DNA of 64,000 nt from Moheibacter sediminis. Lineage in GTDB: Bacteria; Bacteroidota; Bacteroidia; Flavobacteriales; Weeksellaceae. Below the pieces are notes generated by a model. That model saw nothing but the letters and a program-made list of their open reading frames with translations, ran no database searches and was not told where the DNA came from. The position numbers were made by a program, and so were the translations under genes. Shown piece by piece: positions 9,142 to 17,529 of this stretch (positions within the stretch are counted from its first letter, which is position 1; every line of letters starts with the position of its first letter). The stretch covers positions 186,001 to 250,000 of the forward strand of contig NZ_FWXS01000001.1 of assembly GCF_900176425.1 (NCBI RefSeq), given 5' to 3'.

Positions 9142-9192
9142 ATCAATCTCAGGTTTATTAAATTATTAACCCTGTGTTGGAGCAAATATCAA

Positions 9193-9214
9193 GTGGCATT
9201 TAATGCCCGCCCAC
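9193..9214 (+). promoter_or_regulatory. Small hairpin in rpmI-rplT spacer
   Basis: GGCA (9195-9198) and TGCC (9204-9207) can pair, and GTGG (9193-9196) can instead pair with CCAC (9211-9214). L20 represses its own operon by binding mRNA in several bacteria, so this GC-richer patch in an AT-rich 92-base spacer could be part of a control site. The structure is short and the assignment weak. Confidence 0.25.
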
Positions 9215-9233
9215 CACAAAAAAATTAAAAATT

Positions 9234-9578
9234 ATGCCAAGATCAGTAAATTCAGTAGCGTCGAGAGCGCGTAGAAAAAAGTTGATGAAGTTAGCCAAAG
9301 GTTACTTCGGACGCAGAAAAAATGTATGGACTGTAGCTAAAAACGCAGTCGAAAAAGGATTGGTTTATGCTTATCGTGACCGTCGTCAGAAAAAGAGAAA
9401 TTTCCGTGCTTTGTGGATTCAAAGAATCAATGCAGGTGCGAGACTTCACGGAATGTCTTATTCACAATTTATGGGTGCTGCTAAAAAAGCCGGAGTCGAA
9501 TTGAACCGTAAAGTTCTTGCAGATTTGGCGATGAATCACCCGGAAGCTTTCAAAGCAATTGTTGAAAAAGTAAAATAG
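9234..9578 (+). CDS. rplT: 50S ribosomal protein L20
   Basis: A 114-residue basic protein that begins [16 protein letters not shown] and has GYFGRRKN and [17 protein letters not shown], the L20 signature. L20 binds 23S rRNA early in assembly and is a translational regulator in other bacteria. Last gene of the operon, followed 22 bases later by a strong terminator. Confidence 0.97.
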   Translation: MPRSVNSVASRARRKKLMKLAKGYFGRRKNVWTVAKNAVEKGLVYAYRDRRQKKRNFRALWIQRINAGARLHGMSYSQFMGAAKKAGVELNRKVLADLAMNHPEAFKAIVEKVK

Positions 9579-9600
9579 ATTTAATCACATAAACGTTTGT

Positions 9601-9629
9601 AAATCCCGCCCGAAAGAGCGGGATTTTTT
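9601..9629 (+). terminator. Rho-independent terminator of thrS-rplT operon
   Basis: AAATCCCGC (9601-9609) and GCGGGATTT (9618-9626) form a perfect 9-bp stem with an 8-base loop, followed by T to 9629. Confidence 0.9.
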
Positions 9630-9662
9630 ATGCGCATAAATTTTCTTAAATTTCAGCGAACT

Positions 9663-11078
9663 ATGAAAAGGGTTGTTATATTATTTATTTTGTCTTGGGG
9701 AAGCTTACTTTTCTCCCAGCCAATCTTTACCCAAGAGGATCTGTTGAAAAAGGCCGAAGAAAACTATAGACTTGTTGAAACCGAACCAGAAGCAGCTTTT
9801 AAGGAAACATATAACATTATTAGAGAAGCAACCCGTTCAAATAACCAAGAGGCTGAACTTCGAGCATTGGTAACAAGATGCTTTTATTATAGGATAAAAA
9901 ATGATTTTGAAAATATGATAATTGCAGCAAGATCATTACTTCAAAAAGCTGAAAAGTATGATAACCATACTTACCAAACCATCGCTAAAAATTATTTTTT
10001 TGAAGTCTACAATTTTAATAAACTTTATGATAAAGCTGTAAAAGAACTGGAGCAAGGCTTGCAAATAATAAATAGAAAAAAGACTGAAGATTCGCTTTCT
10101 ATAGTAGCCAAAGCTAATATCTATATATCATTTGCCAATTATTTTGCTGTGAGAAATGATTTTGGGAACAGGATTAAATACATTAAACTGTCCTTAGCGG
10201 AACATGAAAAATTTTCTGATGAAATATACAGACAGCAATTACAGTTTTTAGATTACTCAAATCTTGCGGCGGTTTATATGGATCTGAACACTGATTCAGC
10301 AAAACATTATGCCGAATTATCCCTTTCAAAAGACAATGGATGGAGGAGGTCTGATGGAATACGATTCCTGAATTTCTCCATATTAGGAGAGATTGAGTTA
10401 AAAAATAAAAAATATGAAAATGCCATTTATTATTTCAAAAAGGCCGAAAAGGTAGTTGATTATAAGAATCCGGTTAATGTTAAAAACCTTTATAGAAACC
10501 TTATAGAAACCTACAAGATTTTAAAGGATGATCAAAGAGCGAAGCTATACGAAGCCAAACGTGATTCTTTCAGTTTAGGTATCGTTGAAAATCAAAATAG
10601 ATCTCTTCACAATTTATTGAAAGAACAGGAAAAAAATGATAAAAGCGATCTGATTTATATTTTTGGTGCTTTTTGTTTTTTTGCATTTGTATTGAGTTTT
10701 TTTGTTATCAGGAAAAACATAATTTTGGCTAAACAGGAAAAAGTCAGTGAAGATTATTTGAAAAGAGTAACTGAAAGTCAAGCTGGAATAACTTATTCTA
10801 AGTTAGTGGAAATGCTGAAAAGAAATGATGTTGCATTTATGGTACATTTTGAGGAAGCTTTTCCTGAGTTTTCCTCTAAATTAATAAAGCTCAACTCCCA
10901 AATATCACATTCTGAAATAGAATTTTCTGCCTTACTCAAGATGAAGTTACCAACCAAAGAAATAGCAAGATATAAATATATTGCTCCTAAAACAGTACAA
11001 AACAAAAAGCATCTGATCAGAAAAAAACTAAATATTCCGAAAGATATTGATATATACCAATGGTTTGAAGATTTATAA
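9663..11078 (+). CDS. Membrane-spanning TPR protein with cytoplasmic LuxR-like HTH
   Basis: A 471-residue one-component regulator. A signal peptide or anchor (MKRVVILFILSWGSLLFSQ) leads to a helical TPR region (about 25-310) that should be periplasmic; a membrane helix (about 330-350) follows, then a cytoplasmic coiled segment and a helix-turn-helix at about 415-464 (FSALLKMKLPTKEIARYKY, then APKTVQNKKHLIRKKL). This layout, common in flavobacteria, resembles ToxR-like regulators that transmit an outside signal directly to DNA. The ATG at 9630 lies in the preceding terminator, so 9663, at the start of the signal peptide, was chosen. It precedes a T9SS cargo gene whose promoter has a perfect palindrome; that gene is a candidate target. 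Confidence 0.85.
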   Translation: MKRVVILFILSWGSLLFSQPIFTQEDLLKKAEENYRLVETEPEAAFKETYNIIREATRSNNQEAELRALVTRCFYYRIKNDFENMIIAARSLLQKAEKYDNHTYQTIAKNYFFEVYNFNKLYDKAVKELEQGLQIINRKKTEDSLSIVAKANIYISFANYFAVRNDFGNRIKYIKLSLAEHEKFSDEIYRQQLQFLDYSNLAAVYMDLNTDSAKHYAELSLSKDNGWRRSDGIRFLNFSILGEIELKNKKYENAIYYFKKAEKVVDYKNPVNVKNLYRNLIETYKILKDDQRAKLYEAKRDSFSLGIVENQNRSLHNLLKEQEKNDKSDLIYIFGAFCFFAFVLSFFVIRKNIILAKQEKVSEDYLKRVTESQAGITYSKLVEMLKRNDVAFMVHFEEAFPEFSSKLIKLNSQISHSEIEFSALLKMKLPTKEIARYKYIAPKTVQNKKHLIRKKLNIPKDIDIYQWFEDL

Positions 11079-11183
11079 TTTTGTAATATTCTTATAATCA
11101 GCATTTTGTAAAATAAAATTATTTACCTCAAATTTTCTTTAAATAAATTTAACCACTCGGGAAGATTTCGGGAAGGTGTTTTT

Positions 11184-11214
11184 TTGGTCTTAGTCTGATA
11201 TCAGATTAAACTTG
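11184..11214 (+). promoter_or_regulatory. Promoter with 12-bp palindrome in spacer
   Basis: TTG (11184-11186), 20-base spacer, TAAACTTG (11207-11214; one mismatch to TAnnTTTG). The spacer contains the perfect palindrome TCTGATATCAGA at 11194-11205, placed where a bound protein could repress or activate. The regulator encoded just upstream is an obvious candidate to bind here. Promoter well supported; operator inferred. Confidence 0.55.
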
Positions 11215-11236
11215 CATCAATTTTAAATATAACACC

Positions 11237-13444
11237 ATGAGAAATTTTAATTTTTTTAAGACAATTACAATTTATTTGTTATTATTTTCGGGAGGCTTGC
11301 TATCTGCGCAACAGCTTATTGTAGAACAAGAGAATATTACTCCGGAAAATAAGATTAAATATCAACGTCATTTTGATGGAGACAATTACACGCTTTTTTC
11401 AGAAGAAAGTACAGAAAGAGTTTATATACATAATGAATTGCTCAACCAAAATGATCAAACGACAGGAGAAGAAGAAGTAAATGTTTTGTTAAGTATAAAT
11501 CTGGAATTTGATGCGGAGCAATCCAATCCACCGGGTGTGGTTCGGATTTTTAACGAATCAGGCTCTCTTTATATGGCCTACTGGGAGGAAATCAATCCGA
11601 TTACCATAAATCTTCCTGCGGGTGTTTATGATATTGTGGCAGATTTTTCATCCGGACAAACAAGATATACAATTGTAAAAGAATTGATAGATGTTTCGGA
11701 GAGTTCTACAGTAGAATTAAATGTGGCCGATGCAACTAATTATATTTCTATCAATAGTTATATAGAAAACGGAGAGCCGTTAGAACCTGGGGTTTATAAT
11801 GAAAATACAGACAGTTATTCTATGATGTTTTTCGACAGAACATTGTATTTTAATCCTTCCAATACCAAAATTGCTTATTATAGTTATGCCTGGGGGTCTC
11901 AGTTTACAGGAGATCCGGTATGGAATTTTTACATAAATGATGTAAGTGAACGTTATTCTATAGTCCAATCTGCTATAGGAACCGGGTACGAAAGTGGTAA
12001 TAACTACTTCTCGAAATTTCCTACTATCACAAGTATAGACCAATCACTAACAATACATAACAATCCTGAAGATTATGCATTTCATGAGGAAAAAATTCAA
12101 CCAAGTCCATTAGGAGTTTCTTCCGGAAACCTTCATCCGGGATTTTCCACGATAAGCACCTATAATGGTAATTTTATGGTATCCTGGACATTTTATAATA
12201 CCGGAGATCCACTTAATGTAGAAGAAAGTACAAAATTTTATCTCAATAATTCCCTTGAAGAGAATGCAGGTGGTCTGTTGGTATTTCCGCTGATAGTGGA
12301 TTACATGGATGATACCGAGGAAGTCTTTCATATTATGGGAAATGCAATTGTTTCTGGAGAAAATAATGAAGTATTTTATGGTTCCGGCGCAACTGCTTTT
12401 AGTTGGTACTTTTTGGGATATAATTATTATTATACTGAAAATGGCTTAAAAGTAGCTCCTTTTCATCCCCGATTTTCATTTTCTGCATCTGAAAATCCCG
12501 AAATAATACAAGGAAATAATGCTCCTATTTCTGTAATACTAGGAAGCGGAAACTATCTGATTCCTCAATATAAAGGGAGATACGGAGAAATAAGAGAAGG
12601 CGATTTCTATGATACTGATATTGAGGTCAAACAAGACGGAACGATTGTTTATTCGGGAAATTATAGAAGCAATTTTTCTATGCCACATGAAGGAGTTCTA
12701 GACCTTACACTTACCAATAATAACATTGAAGTTGATGGTTTGGCAGGCAAAAACATTACTCAGATAAGAATTGATCAAAATCAAGATGATATGAGCGCTC
12801 CGACTCTGCAGATACTTCAGTTTAGGAATGCTACTGGTAGGGTAACTGATCGCTTTTCTTCAGTTTCGGATGGTACGGTACGGATTGCGGCCGGAGATTT
12901 TGAAAACATTAACGTTGGGGAATATTTTGGGTACAAGGAAGGAAATTCCGTAGAACTTTACTACAGCTTATATAATCAGGACAACTGGACGGAACTGGAA
13001 TTAACCGAATACCCTGAACATTTCTTTATGCCTGCATTCGGAGATTATTATGAAGCGTCATTGTCAAGCGTAATAGTACCCGAAGAAAATTCCTGGTTCG
13101 ATGTGAAAATCATCTGCACCGATGCCGCCGGAAACAAACAGGAGCAGATCGTTTCTCCTGCTTTTAAAATAGGTGAGATAAATATGGAAATAGAGGAAGC
13201 CGAAAAATCCGGTTTAATGGTTTATCCCAATCCTTTTTCCAGTGAATTGAATATTCAACTTCCTGAAAACATCAAAGGAAATTATACTTTTAAAATTTCT
13301 GATTTGACCGGAAAAACCATTTATTCTAAAAGCCAAAACGAAAAATCATTCGTGTGGAATGGCTCCCCACTTCCAAAAGGAGTATACCTCATTTCAATCG
13401 AAAATAAAGTAAAAGTAATTGCCCGGAAAGTGATTAAGAAGTAG
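11237..13444 (+). CDS. T9SS-secreted cell-surface protein of unknown function
   Basis: A 735-residue protein with a signal peptide (about 1-24, ending LLSAQ) and a type A T9SS sorting domain in the last 75 residues (GLMVYPNPFSSELNIQLP, then KISDLTGKTIYS, PLPKGVYLISIE, ARKVIKK), so it crosses the outer membrane by the type IX system and is attached to the surface or released. The middle is beta-rich, with many aromatic residues and repeated Asn/Gly turns; the segment near residues 530-650 (STVRIAAGD-like strands, YYSLYNQDNW) resembles Ig-like domains of bacterial surface proteins. No protease triad or lectin motif recognised. A hairpin terminator follows. Confidence 0.85.
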   Translation: MRNFNFFKTITIYLLLFSGGLLSAQQLIVEQENITPENKIKYQRHFDGDNYTLFSEESTERVYIHNELLNQNDQTTGEEEVNVLLSINLEFDAEQSNPPGVVRIFNESGSLYMAYWEEINPITINLPAGVYDIVADFSSGQTRYTIVKELIDVSESSTVELNVADATNYISINSYIENGEPLEPGVYNENTDSYSMMFFDRTLYFNPSNTKIAYYSYAWGSQFTGDPVWNFYINDVSERYSIVQSAIGTGYESGNNYFSKFPTITSIDQSLTIHNNPEDYAFHEEKIQPSPLGVSSGNLHPGFSTISTYNGNFMVSWTFYNTGDPLNVEESTKFYLNNSLEENAGGLLVFPLIVDYMDDTEEVFHIMGNAIVSGENNEVFYGSGATAFSWYFLGYNYYYTENGLKVAPFHPRFSFSASENPEIIQGNNAPISVILGSGNYLIPQYKGRYGEIREGDFYDTDIEVKQDGTIVYSGNYRSNFSMPHEGVLDLTLTNNNIEVDGLAGKNITQIRIDQNQDDMSAPTLQILQFRNATGRVTDRFSSVSDGTVRIAAGDFENINVGEYFGYKEGNSVELYYSLYNQDNWTELELTEYPEHFFMPAFGDYYEASLSSVIVPEENSWFDVKIICTDAAGNKQEQIVSPAFKIGEINMEIEEAEKSGLMVYPNPFSSELNIQLPENIKGNYTFKISDLTGKTIYSKSQNEKSFVWNGSPLPKGVYLISIENKVKVIARKVIKK

Positions 13445-13465
13445 TTGTGTTAAATGTTAATTATG

Positions 13466-13500
13466 AAAGGTTCTTTTGATAAATCGGAAGGACCTTTTTA
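13466..13500 (+). terminator. Terminator after T9SS protein gene
   Basis: AAAGGTTC (13466-13473) pairs with GGACCTTT (13490-13497, one G-T pair) and a T-run continues to 13499. It ends at the stop of the converging minus-strand gene. Confidence 0.65.
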
Positions 13501-13692
13501 CTTTTTAACCACGTTCTTCTTCGGCTGTGCCGGAACTTTCAAACCTGCTTCCTTGGCTTCCGAAATTCCGATGGCAACGGCTTGTTTGCGGTCTTTTACT
13601 TTTTTTCCGGACGAGGATTTTAACTTTCCTTCTTTGAATTCATGCATCACTTCCCCGATTTTTTCCTGTGCTTTTTTAGAATACTTTGCCAT
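13498..13692 (-). CDS. Small basic protein, DUF6496-like
   Basis: A 64-residue Lys-rich protein starting MAKYSKKAQEKIGEVMHEFK and containing GKLKSSSGKKVKDRKQAVAI; it resembles the small DUF6496 family found next to varied genes in many bacteria. No signal peptide. The start at 13692 fits the family; an ATG nine bases earlier would add MKI. Function unknown; the charge suggests nucleic-acid binding, but this is only inference. The opposite-strand frame across the same region looks like a shadow. Confidence 0.75.
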   Translation of the reverse strand: MAKYSKKAQEKIGEVMHEFKEGKLKSSSGKKVKDRKQAVAIGISEAKEAGLKVPAQPKKNVVKK

Positions 13693-13756
13693 GATTTTCA
13701 TTTTTTAATTCAAACGAATTCATTCAAAATTTAAACCATTTAAAAGTTTTAATCGC

Positions 13757-13764
13757 TAAATTTG
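13757..13764 (+). promoter_or_regulatory. -7 element of lipoprotein promoter
   Basis: TAAATTTG, perfect TAnnTTTG, 15 bases before the ATG at 13780. No TTG at the -33 distance. Confidence 0.5.
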
Positions 13765-13779
13765 TTTAAAATCAATAAG

Positions 13780-14310
13780 ATGAAAACAATAATTGCATCA
13801 ATATTCATCGCAGTTTTAATGATAAGCTGTGAAAACAAAAAAGAACAAACGCCAGCAACCACGACCGAACTTCCCAATGGAAACCCGGAAATTGTTGAGT
13901 TGACTTCACATTGTTATTTGTTCACCAACGGGAAAGATTCCATCCGTTTGAGTTACACACAGGAAAACGATGAGATTGACGGCTGGATGAATTATGATTT
14001 CTTCGAAAAAGATGGTTCTATCGGTGAGATTGACGGTAAGTTTTTCGGAGATACTTTGAAGCTCGAATATGAATTCATGTCTGAAGGAATGATTTCGGAA
14101 CAGCAGGTTTATTTCCTCAAAAAAGATGGGAAATTATTCCATGGTGCAGGAGAAATGAAAATGGACAAGGATTCGGTGATGATTTATTCCAACCCGAAAC
14201 AAATCAAATTTGAAGACACTACACCGCTTTCTCATTTGGATAATTGCCCTGAAAATTTCATCAAACAACAAAGCATTGATATGTATAAAAAGGTTTCAAA
14301 CAGAAATTAA
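13780..14310 (+). CDS. Small lipoprotein of unknown function
   Basis: A 176-residue protein with a lipoprotein signal (MKTIIASIFIAVLMISC, Cys17 as lipidation site). The mature region has a low-complexity linker (KKEQTPATTT) and a beta-rich domain with DSIRLSYTQENDEIDGWMNY, a pattern seen in small lipoproteins of flavobacteria whose role is not known. The start at 13780 is used because a TTG upstream lies inside the promoter. Its last 15 bases overlap the end of the converging gene at 14296. Located in the inner or outer membrane facing the periplasm. Confidence 0.8.
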   Translation: MKTIIASIFIAVLMISCENKKEQTPATTTELPNGNPEIVELTSHCYLFTNGKDSIRLSYTQENDEIDGWMNYDFFEKDGSIGEIDGKFFGDTLKLEYEFMSEGMISEQQVYFLKKDGKLFHGAGEMKMDKDSVMIYSNPKQIKFEDTTPLSHLDNCPENFIKQQSIDMYKKVSNRN

Positions 14311-14706
14311 TTCTTTCAATTCAATTAAATCCTGAGTGATTTTTGAACTTTCTATAGTGGGAAATTCAAAAACATTGGAATGTTGCTGTTGAATTCTTTC
14401 GATGATTTGAACGCAGATTTTTGCTTTTTCAGATTGTTCGGTTTCAATGAATGCAAATCCGGCGTCGATGAACATTCTGATTTGGTAATTCTTCAATTTT
14501 TCATCCAAAAGCAAAGCATCGCGCTCTTCTTCGTTTTCCAAAAGAAGATTTAATTTATCAGAATTTAATTTGAAATAAGTATTCATCAATTCATCAAACT
14601 GATTGAGAAACTTTTGCGGTTCTTCTTTCCCGTTTAATTCGAGCAAACGTGCCACAGCATTGACCATCTGCTCTATGATTTTGGAAATGAAATCTCGGCG
14701 AAGCAT
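14296..14706 (-). CDS. Unknown helical protein in gpsA operon
   Basis: A 136-residue, all-helical soluble protein (MLRRDFISKIIEQMVNAVAR, then LNQFDELMNTYFKL, and ELISV at the C terminus). The first 25 residues recall DUF6483-type proteins, but I am not certain. No signal peptide or membrane segment. It begins one base after the small membrane protein that follows gpsA, so the three genes form an operon. Function unknown. Confidence 0.75.
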   Translation of the reverse strand: MLRRDFISKIIEQMVNAVARLLELNGKEEPQKFLNQFDELMNTYFKLNSDKLNLLLENEEERDALLLDEKLKNYQIRMFIDAGFAFIETEQSEKAKICVQIIERIQQQHSNVFEFPTIESSKITQDLIELKELISV

Positions 14707-14707
14707 C

Positions 14708-14911
14708 TTATTTTTTTAAACTTTTGGTATAAGCGGAAACAGCAGCGAACAACCCCAAAAGTTCAATCATCATTCCTAAAATGATGAGGTTGTTTCCGGT
14801 CAGCCAACCTTCTGAATAGTGATTTACTTTGAGTAAAAATCCTGCGATGACAAATGCCAGTCCTAAAACGATAAATGTCAGTCCGACAATAATTTGAGGT
14901 GAAAATTTCAT
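14708..14911 (-). CDS. Small two-helix membrane protein
   Basis: A 67-residue protein with two membrane helices (about 6-27 and 40-62) joined by a short hydrophilic loop with KVNHYSEGWLTGNN. No recognised family. It starts one base after the gpsA stop, which implies coupled translation. Such small membrane proteins often stabilise or tune a neighbouring enzyme, but nothing in the sequence shows this. Confidence 0.75.
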   Translation of the reverse strand: MKFSPQIIVGLTFIVLGLAFVIAGFLLKVNHYSEGWLTGNNLIILGMMIELLGLFAAVSAYTKSLKK

Positions 14912-14912
14912 T

Positions 14913-15905
14913 TTAATCTAATTTATTTGCCAAACGTTTCATGACTTTGTGAGGCGGTTTGTTATCGTACAAAATTTTATAAACCGCAGACAAAATAGGT
15001 GCTTTTACTTCTAAAACTTTTTTGAGCTGGTAAACGCTTTTCGTGGCGTAATAACCTTCCGCGACCATGTTCATTTCTAAAATGGCAGCTTTTACGGTAT
15101 AGCCTTTTCCCATCATGTTTCCAAACATTCTGTTTCGTGAGAAATTTGAATAACCAGTTACCAGTAAATCTCCCAGATAAGCAGACTCTTTCACGTCGCG
15201 TTCAATCGGAGAAATGTGCTGTGTAATGCGGTTCATTTCGCGCGTTGCATTGCTCATCAAAACAGCTTGGAAGTTATCTCCATAACCCAATCCATGAGCG
15301 ATTCCGGCAGCGATGGCATAAATGTTTTTCAAAACTGCGGCATATTCTGTCCCGAAAATATCTTCTGAAATATTGGTTTTGATGAAACTACAAGCCAATC
15401 CATCCGCAACCATTTTAGCCTTTTCTGGATTTTGAGCGGCAATAGTCAGGTAAGAAAGGCGTTCCAAAGCGACTTCTTCCGCGTGACAAGGTCCGCTGAT
15501 GACTCCAAAATTCTCAAAATCTACGTTAAATTCATCGTTCAAATAATTTCCAACAATCTTAAAATGTACGGGAACAATCCCTTTTATAGCGGAAACCACG
15601 AATTTATTTTCCAACGAAACGGTCAAATCTTTCAAACAAGATTCCAAGTGAATCGACGGCACCGCCACGATGATCCAGTCCGAATTGGCAACCAGATCGT
15701 TGATGTCGGTCGTGAGGTTCAATTGTTGCGGATTAAATTCCACAGCGCTGAGGTAGTTAGGATTGTGGCGGTTTTTGAGCAATGCGCCCTTGAGGTTTTC
15801 GTCGCGTACCCACCAATTGATTTGTTCATGGTTTTTGCACAACATCTTGGCTATTGCCGTTGCCCAGCTTCCACCTCCTACTAAACCGACTTTTGGTCTT
15901 GACAT
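14913..15905 (-). CDS. gpsA: NAD(P)H-dependent glycerol-3-phosphate dehydrogenase
   Basis: A 330-residue enzyme that reduces dihydroxyacetone phosphate to sn-glycerol 3-phosphate for phospholipid synthesis. The Rossmann signature GLVGGGSWATAIAKML is at residues 6-21, the second conserved region is ISGPCHAEEV, and the catalytic Lys is in AAVLKNIYAIAAGIAHGLGYG. The C-terminal helical domain is complete and the length is normal. First gene of a minus-strand operon with two small genes; the upstream gap to the divergent flippase contains a perfect inverted repeat. Confidence 0.96.
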   Translation of the reverse strand: MSRPKVGLVGGGSWATAIAKMLCKNHEQINWWVRDENLKGALLKNRHNPNYLSAVEFNPQQLNLTTDINDLVANSDWIIVAVPSIHLESCLKDLTVSLENKFVVSAIKGIVPVHFKIVGNYLNDEFNVDFENFGVISGPCHAEEVALERLSYLTIAAQNPEKAKMVADGLACSFIKTNISEDIFGTEYAAVLKNIYAIAAGIAHGLGYGDNFQAVLMSNATREMNRITQHISPIERDVKESAYLGDLLVTGYSNFSRNRMFGNMMGKGYTVKAAILEMNMVAEGYYATKSVYQLKKVLEVKAPILSAVYKILYDNKPPHKVMKRLANKLD

Positions 15906-15955
15906 TTTGTGTTTGTTTACGTTTTTTGCAACTCCAAAATTAGTGAATTCTCTCC

Positions 15956-15988
15956 AACTTTGACAAAGTTCCGAACTTTGTCAAAGTT
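15956..15988. repeat. Perfect 15-bp inverted repeat, AACTTTG family
   Basis: AACTTTGACAAAGTT (15956-15970), CCG, AACTTTGTCAAAGTT (15974-15988): perfect inverted arms, each arm itself nearly palindromic. A related copy is at 39873-39905. Located between two divergent genes, so it is not a terminator of either; it looks like a member of an interspersed intergenic palindrome family. Confidence 0.75.
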
Positions 15989-16039
15989 ATCTTAAATGAA
16001 AAGAATCATTTTATTAATTCAAAAAGAAAGTTCAAATTT

Positions 16040-17491
16040 GTGAGTTATAAAAGTGAAACCTTGTACAAAAAGCTTTTAAGTGAAACGGTAATTTATGGAA
16101 TCGGCTCTATTTTGCCGAGGTTGATTAATTTTGGGTTGATGCCTTTGTATGCAACTCAAATTGATACAGCAGAGTTTTCCAAATTTGCTCAATTATATTC
16201 TTTGGTTGCGTTTGTAAATATTGTTTTGACTTTTGGGTTTGAAACGGCCTATTTCCGTTTTTCATCGGATAAAGACCTTTCAGGAAAAGTATTCCATTTG
16301 TCCTTTTGGTTTGTGTTTGCAAATGCGCTGACTTTCTTGCTGGGAATGTACATTCTTAAGATTCCCTTAGCTAATGTTTTTGATTACCAAGAACATCCGG
16401 AATATTTAATTTGGTTTGCATGGATTGCATTTTTTGATGCCATTTGTATGGTTCCTTTTGCTTTTCTGAGATTTATGGGGAAACCTATCAAATATTCAGC
16501 GATTAAAGTATTTCAAGGTGTATTTCAAACTGTTTTGGTTTTGATATTTTTCTTTTGGATCCCTGAAAATTTCTTGCAAAATATTGGTTTAAATGAAAAG
16601 GTTTCCTATCCGTTTTTCGCGAATCTAATAGCCGCTTTCTCGGGAGTATTATTGCTATCTCCTATTCTAATGAAGGTCAGATTTTATTTCAATTGGGAGT
16701 TATTTAAAAAGATGGTCAACTACGGTTATCCTGTTATGTTAGCAGGATTGGCATTTGTGACAAATGAAAATTTGGATAATTTGCTTTTGAGAGATATGAT
16801 TAATGAAGCTGAAGCTGGAGCTTATGCTGGTTGTTACAAAATAGCGACAGTTATGATTCTCATGGTAACAGCTTACAGAATGGGAGTTGAACCATTCTTT
16901 TTTAAACAAGCTCAAGAAGCAAATGCAAAGAAAACTTATGCAAATGTGATGCTTTATTTTGTAATTTTTTGTGGATTGGCTGTTTTAGGATTGATGGCAA
17001 ATTTAGATTGGATTAAAAGAATTTTAATTCCAAATCCAGATTATTGGATTGCTTTGCAAATTGTACCAATTGTGGCGATTGCCAATTTCTTTTTCGGGAT
17101 TTATTACAACCTTTCAACCTGGTACAAAGTCACTGACAAAACTTATGTCGGAACGATTATTTCCTGGGTGGGTGCAGGATTAACGATTGGTTTTAATATT
17201 GTATTCATTCCTATCATTGGATTTATGGCTTCTGCCTGGGCAACGCTTTTGGCATATGGAACGATGATGGTAATTTCCTATTTTTGGGGACAAAAACATT
17301 ACAAGATTCCATATAAAACCAAAAAAATAGGATTGTATATCATTGTAAGTGTGGGATTTGCTTTGCTGAATTATTATTTGTTTAAATCGAGCATTATCAT
17401 TGGTAATCTTCTGCTATTGATTTATATTGCAATCGCAATTTTTATTGAAAAATCGAGTTTAGATTTAGAGAAACAAAAAGCAAAAACTTAA
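16040..17491 (+). CDS. Polysaccharide flippase (Wzx/MVF-like)
   Basis: A 483-residue membrane protein with 12-14 predicted membrane helices, in the MOP superfamily of lipid-linked oligosaccharide flippases (start LYKKLLSETVIYGIGSILPR, typical for the flavobacterial group). It probably moves undecaprenyl-linked glycans across the inner membrane. The first codon is GTG at 16040; a TTG at 16061 would give MYKKLLSETVIYG and also fits homologues, because a CAAATTTG box (16033-16040) lies close. The stop is 38 bases before a sugar nucleotidyltransferase gene. The substrate cannot be predicted. Confidence 0.88.
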   Translation: MSYKSETLYKKLLSETVIYGIGSILPRLINFGLMPLYATQIDTAEFSKFAQLYSLVAFVNIVLTFGFETAYFRFSSDKDLSGKVFHLSFWFVFANALTFLLGMYILKIPLANVFDYQEHPEYLIWFAWIAFFDAICMVPFAFLRFMGKPIKYSAIKVFQGVFQTVLVLIFFFWIPENFLQNIGLNEKVSYPFFANLIAAFSGVLLLSPILMKVRFYFNWELFKKMVNYGYPVMLAGLAFVTNENLDNLLLRDMINEAEAGAYAGCYKIATVMILMVTAYRMGVEPFFFKQAQEANAKKTYANVMLYFVIFCGLAVLGLMANLDWIKRILIPNPDYWIALQIVPIVAIANFFFGIYYNLSTWYKVTDKTYVGTIISWVGAGLTIGFNIVFIPIIGFMASAWATLLAYGTMMVISYFWGQKHYKIPYKTKKIGLYIIVSVGFALLNYYLFKSSIIIGNLLLLIYIAIAIFIEKSSLDLEKQKAKT

Positions 17492-17529
17492 AAAATCATT
17501 ACCTACATTAAAGAAACAAAAACTTAAAA

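Noticed and set aside
9630-9662. Earlier ATG for the TPR-HTH regulator
   Set aside because: It lies at the end of the rplT terminator; the signal peptide begins at 9663.
13454-13708. Plus-strand frame opposite the DUF6496-like gene
   Set aside because: The opposite strand encodes a recognisable family; this frame is a shadow and begins in the terminator.
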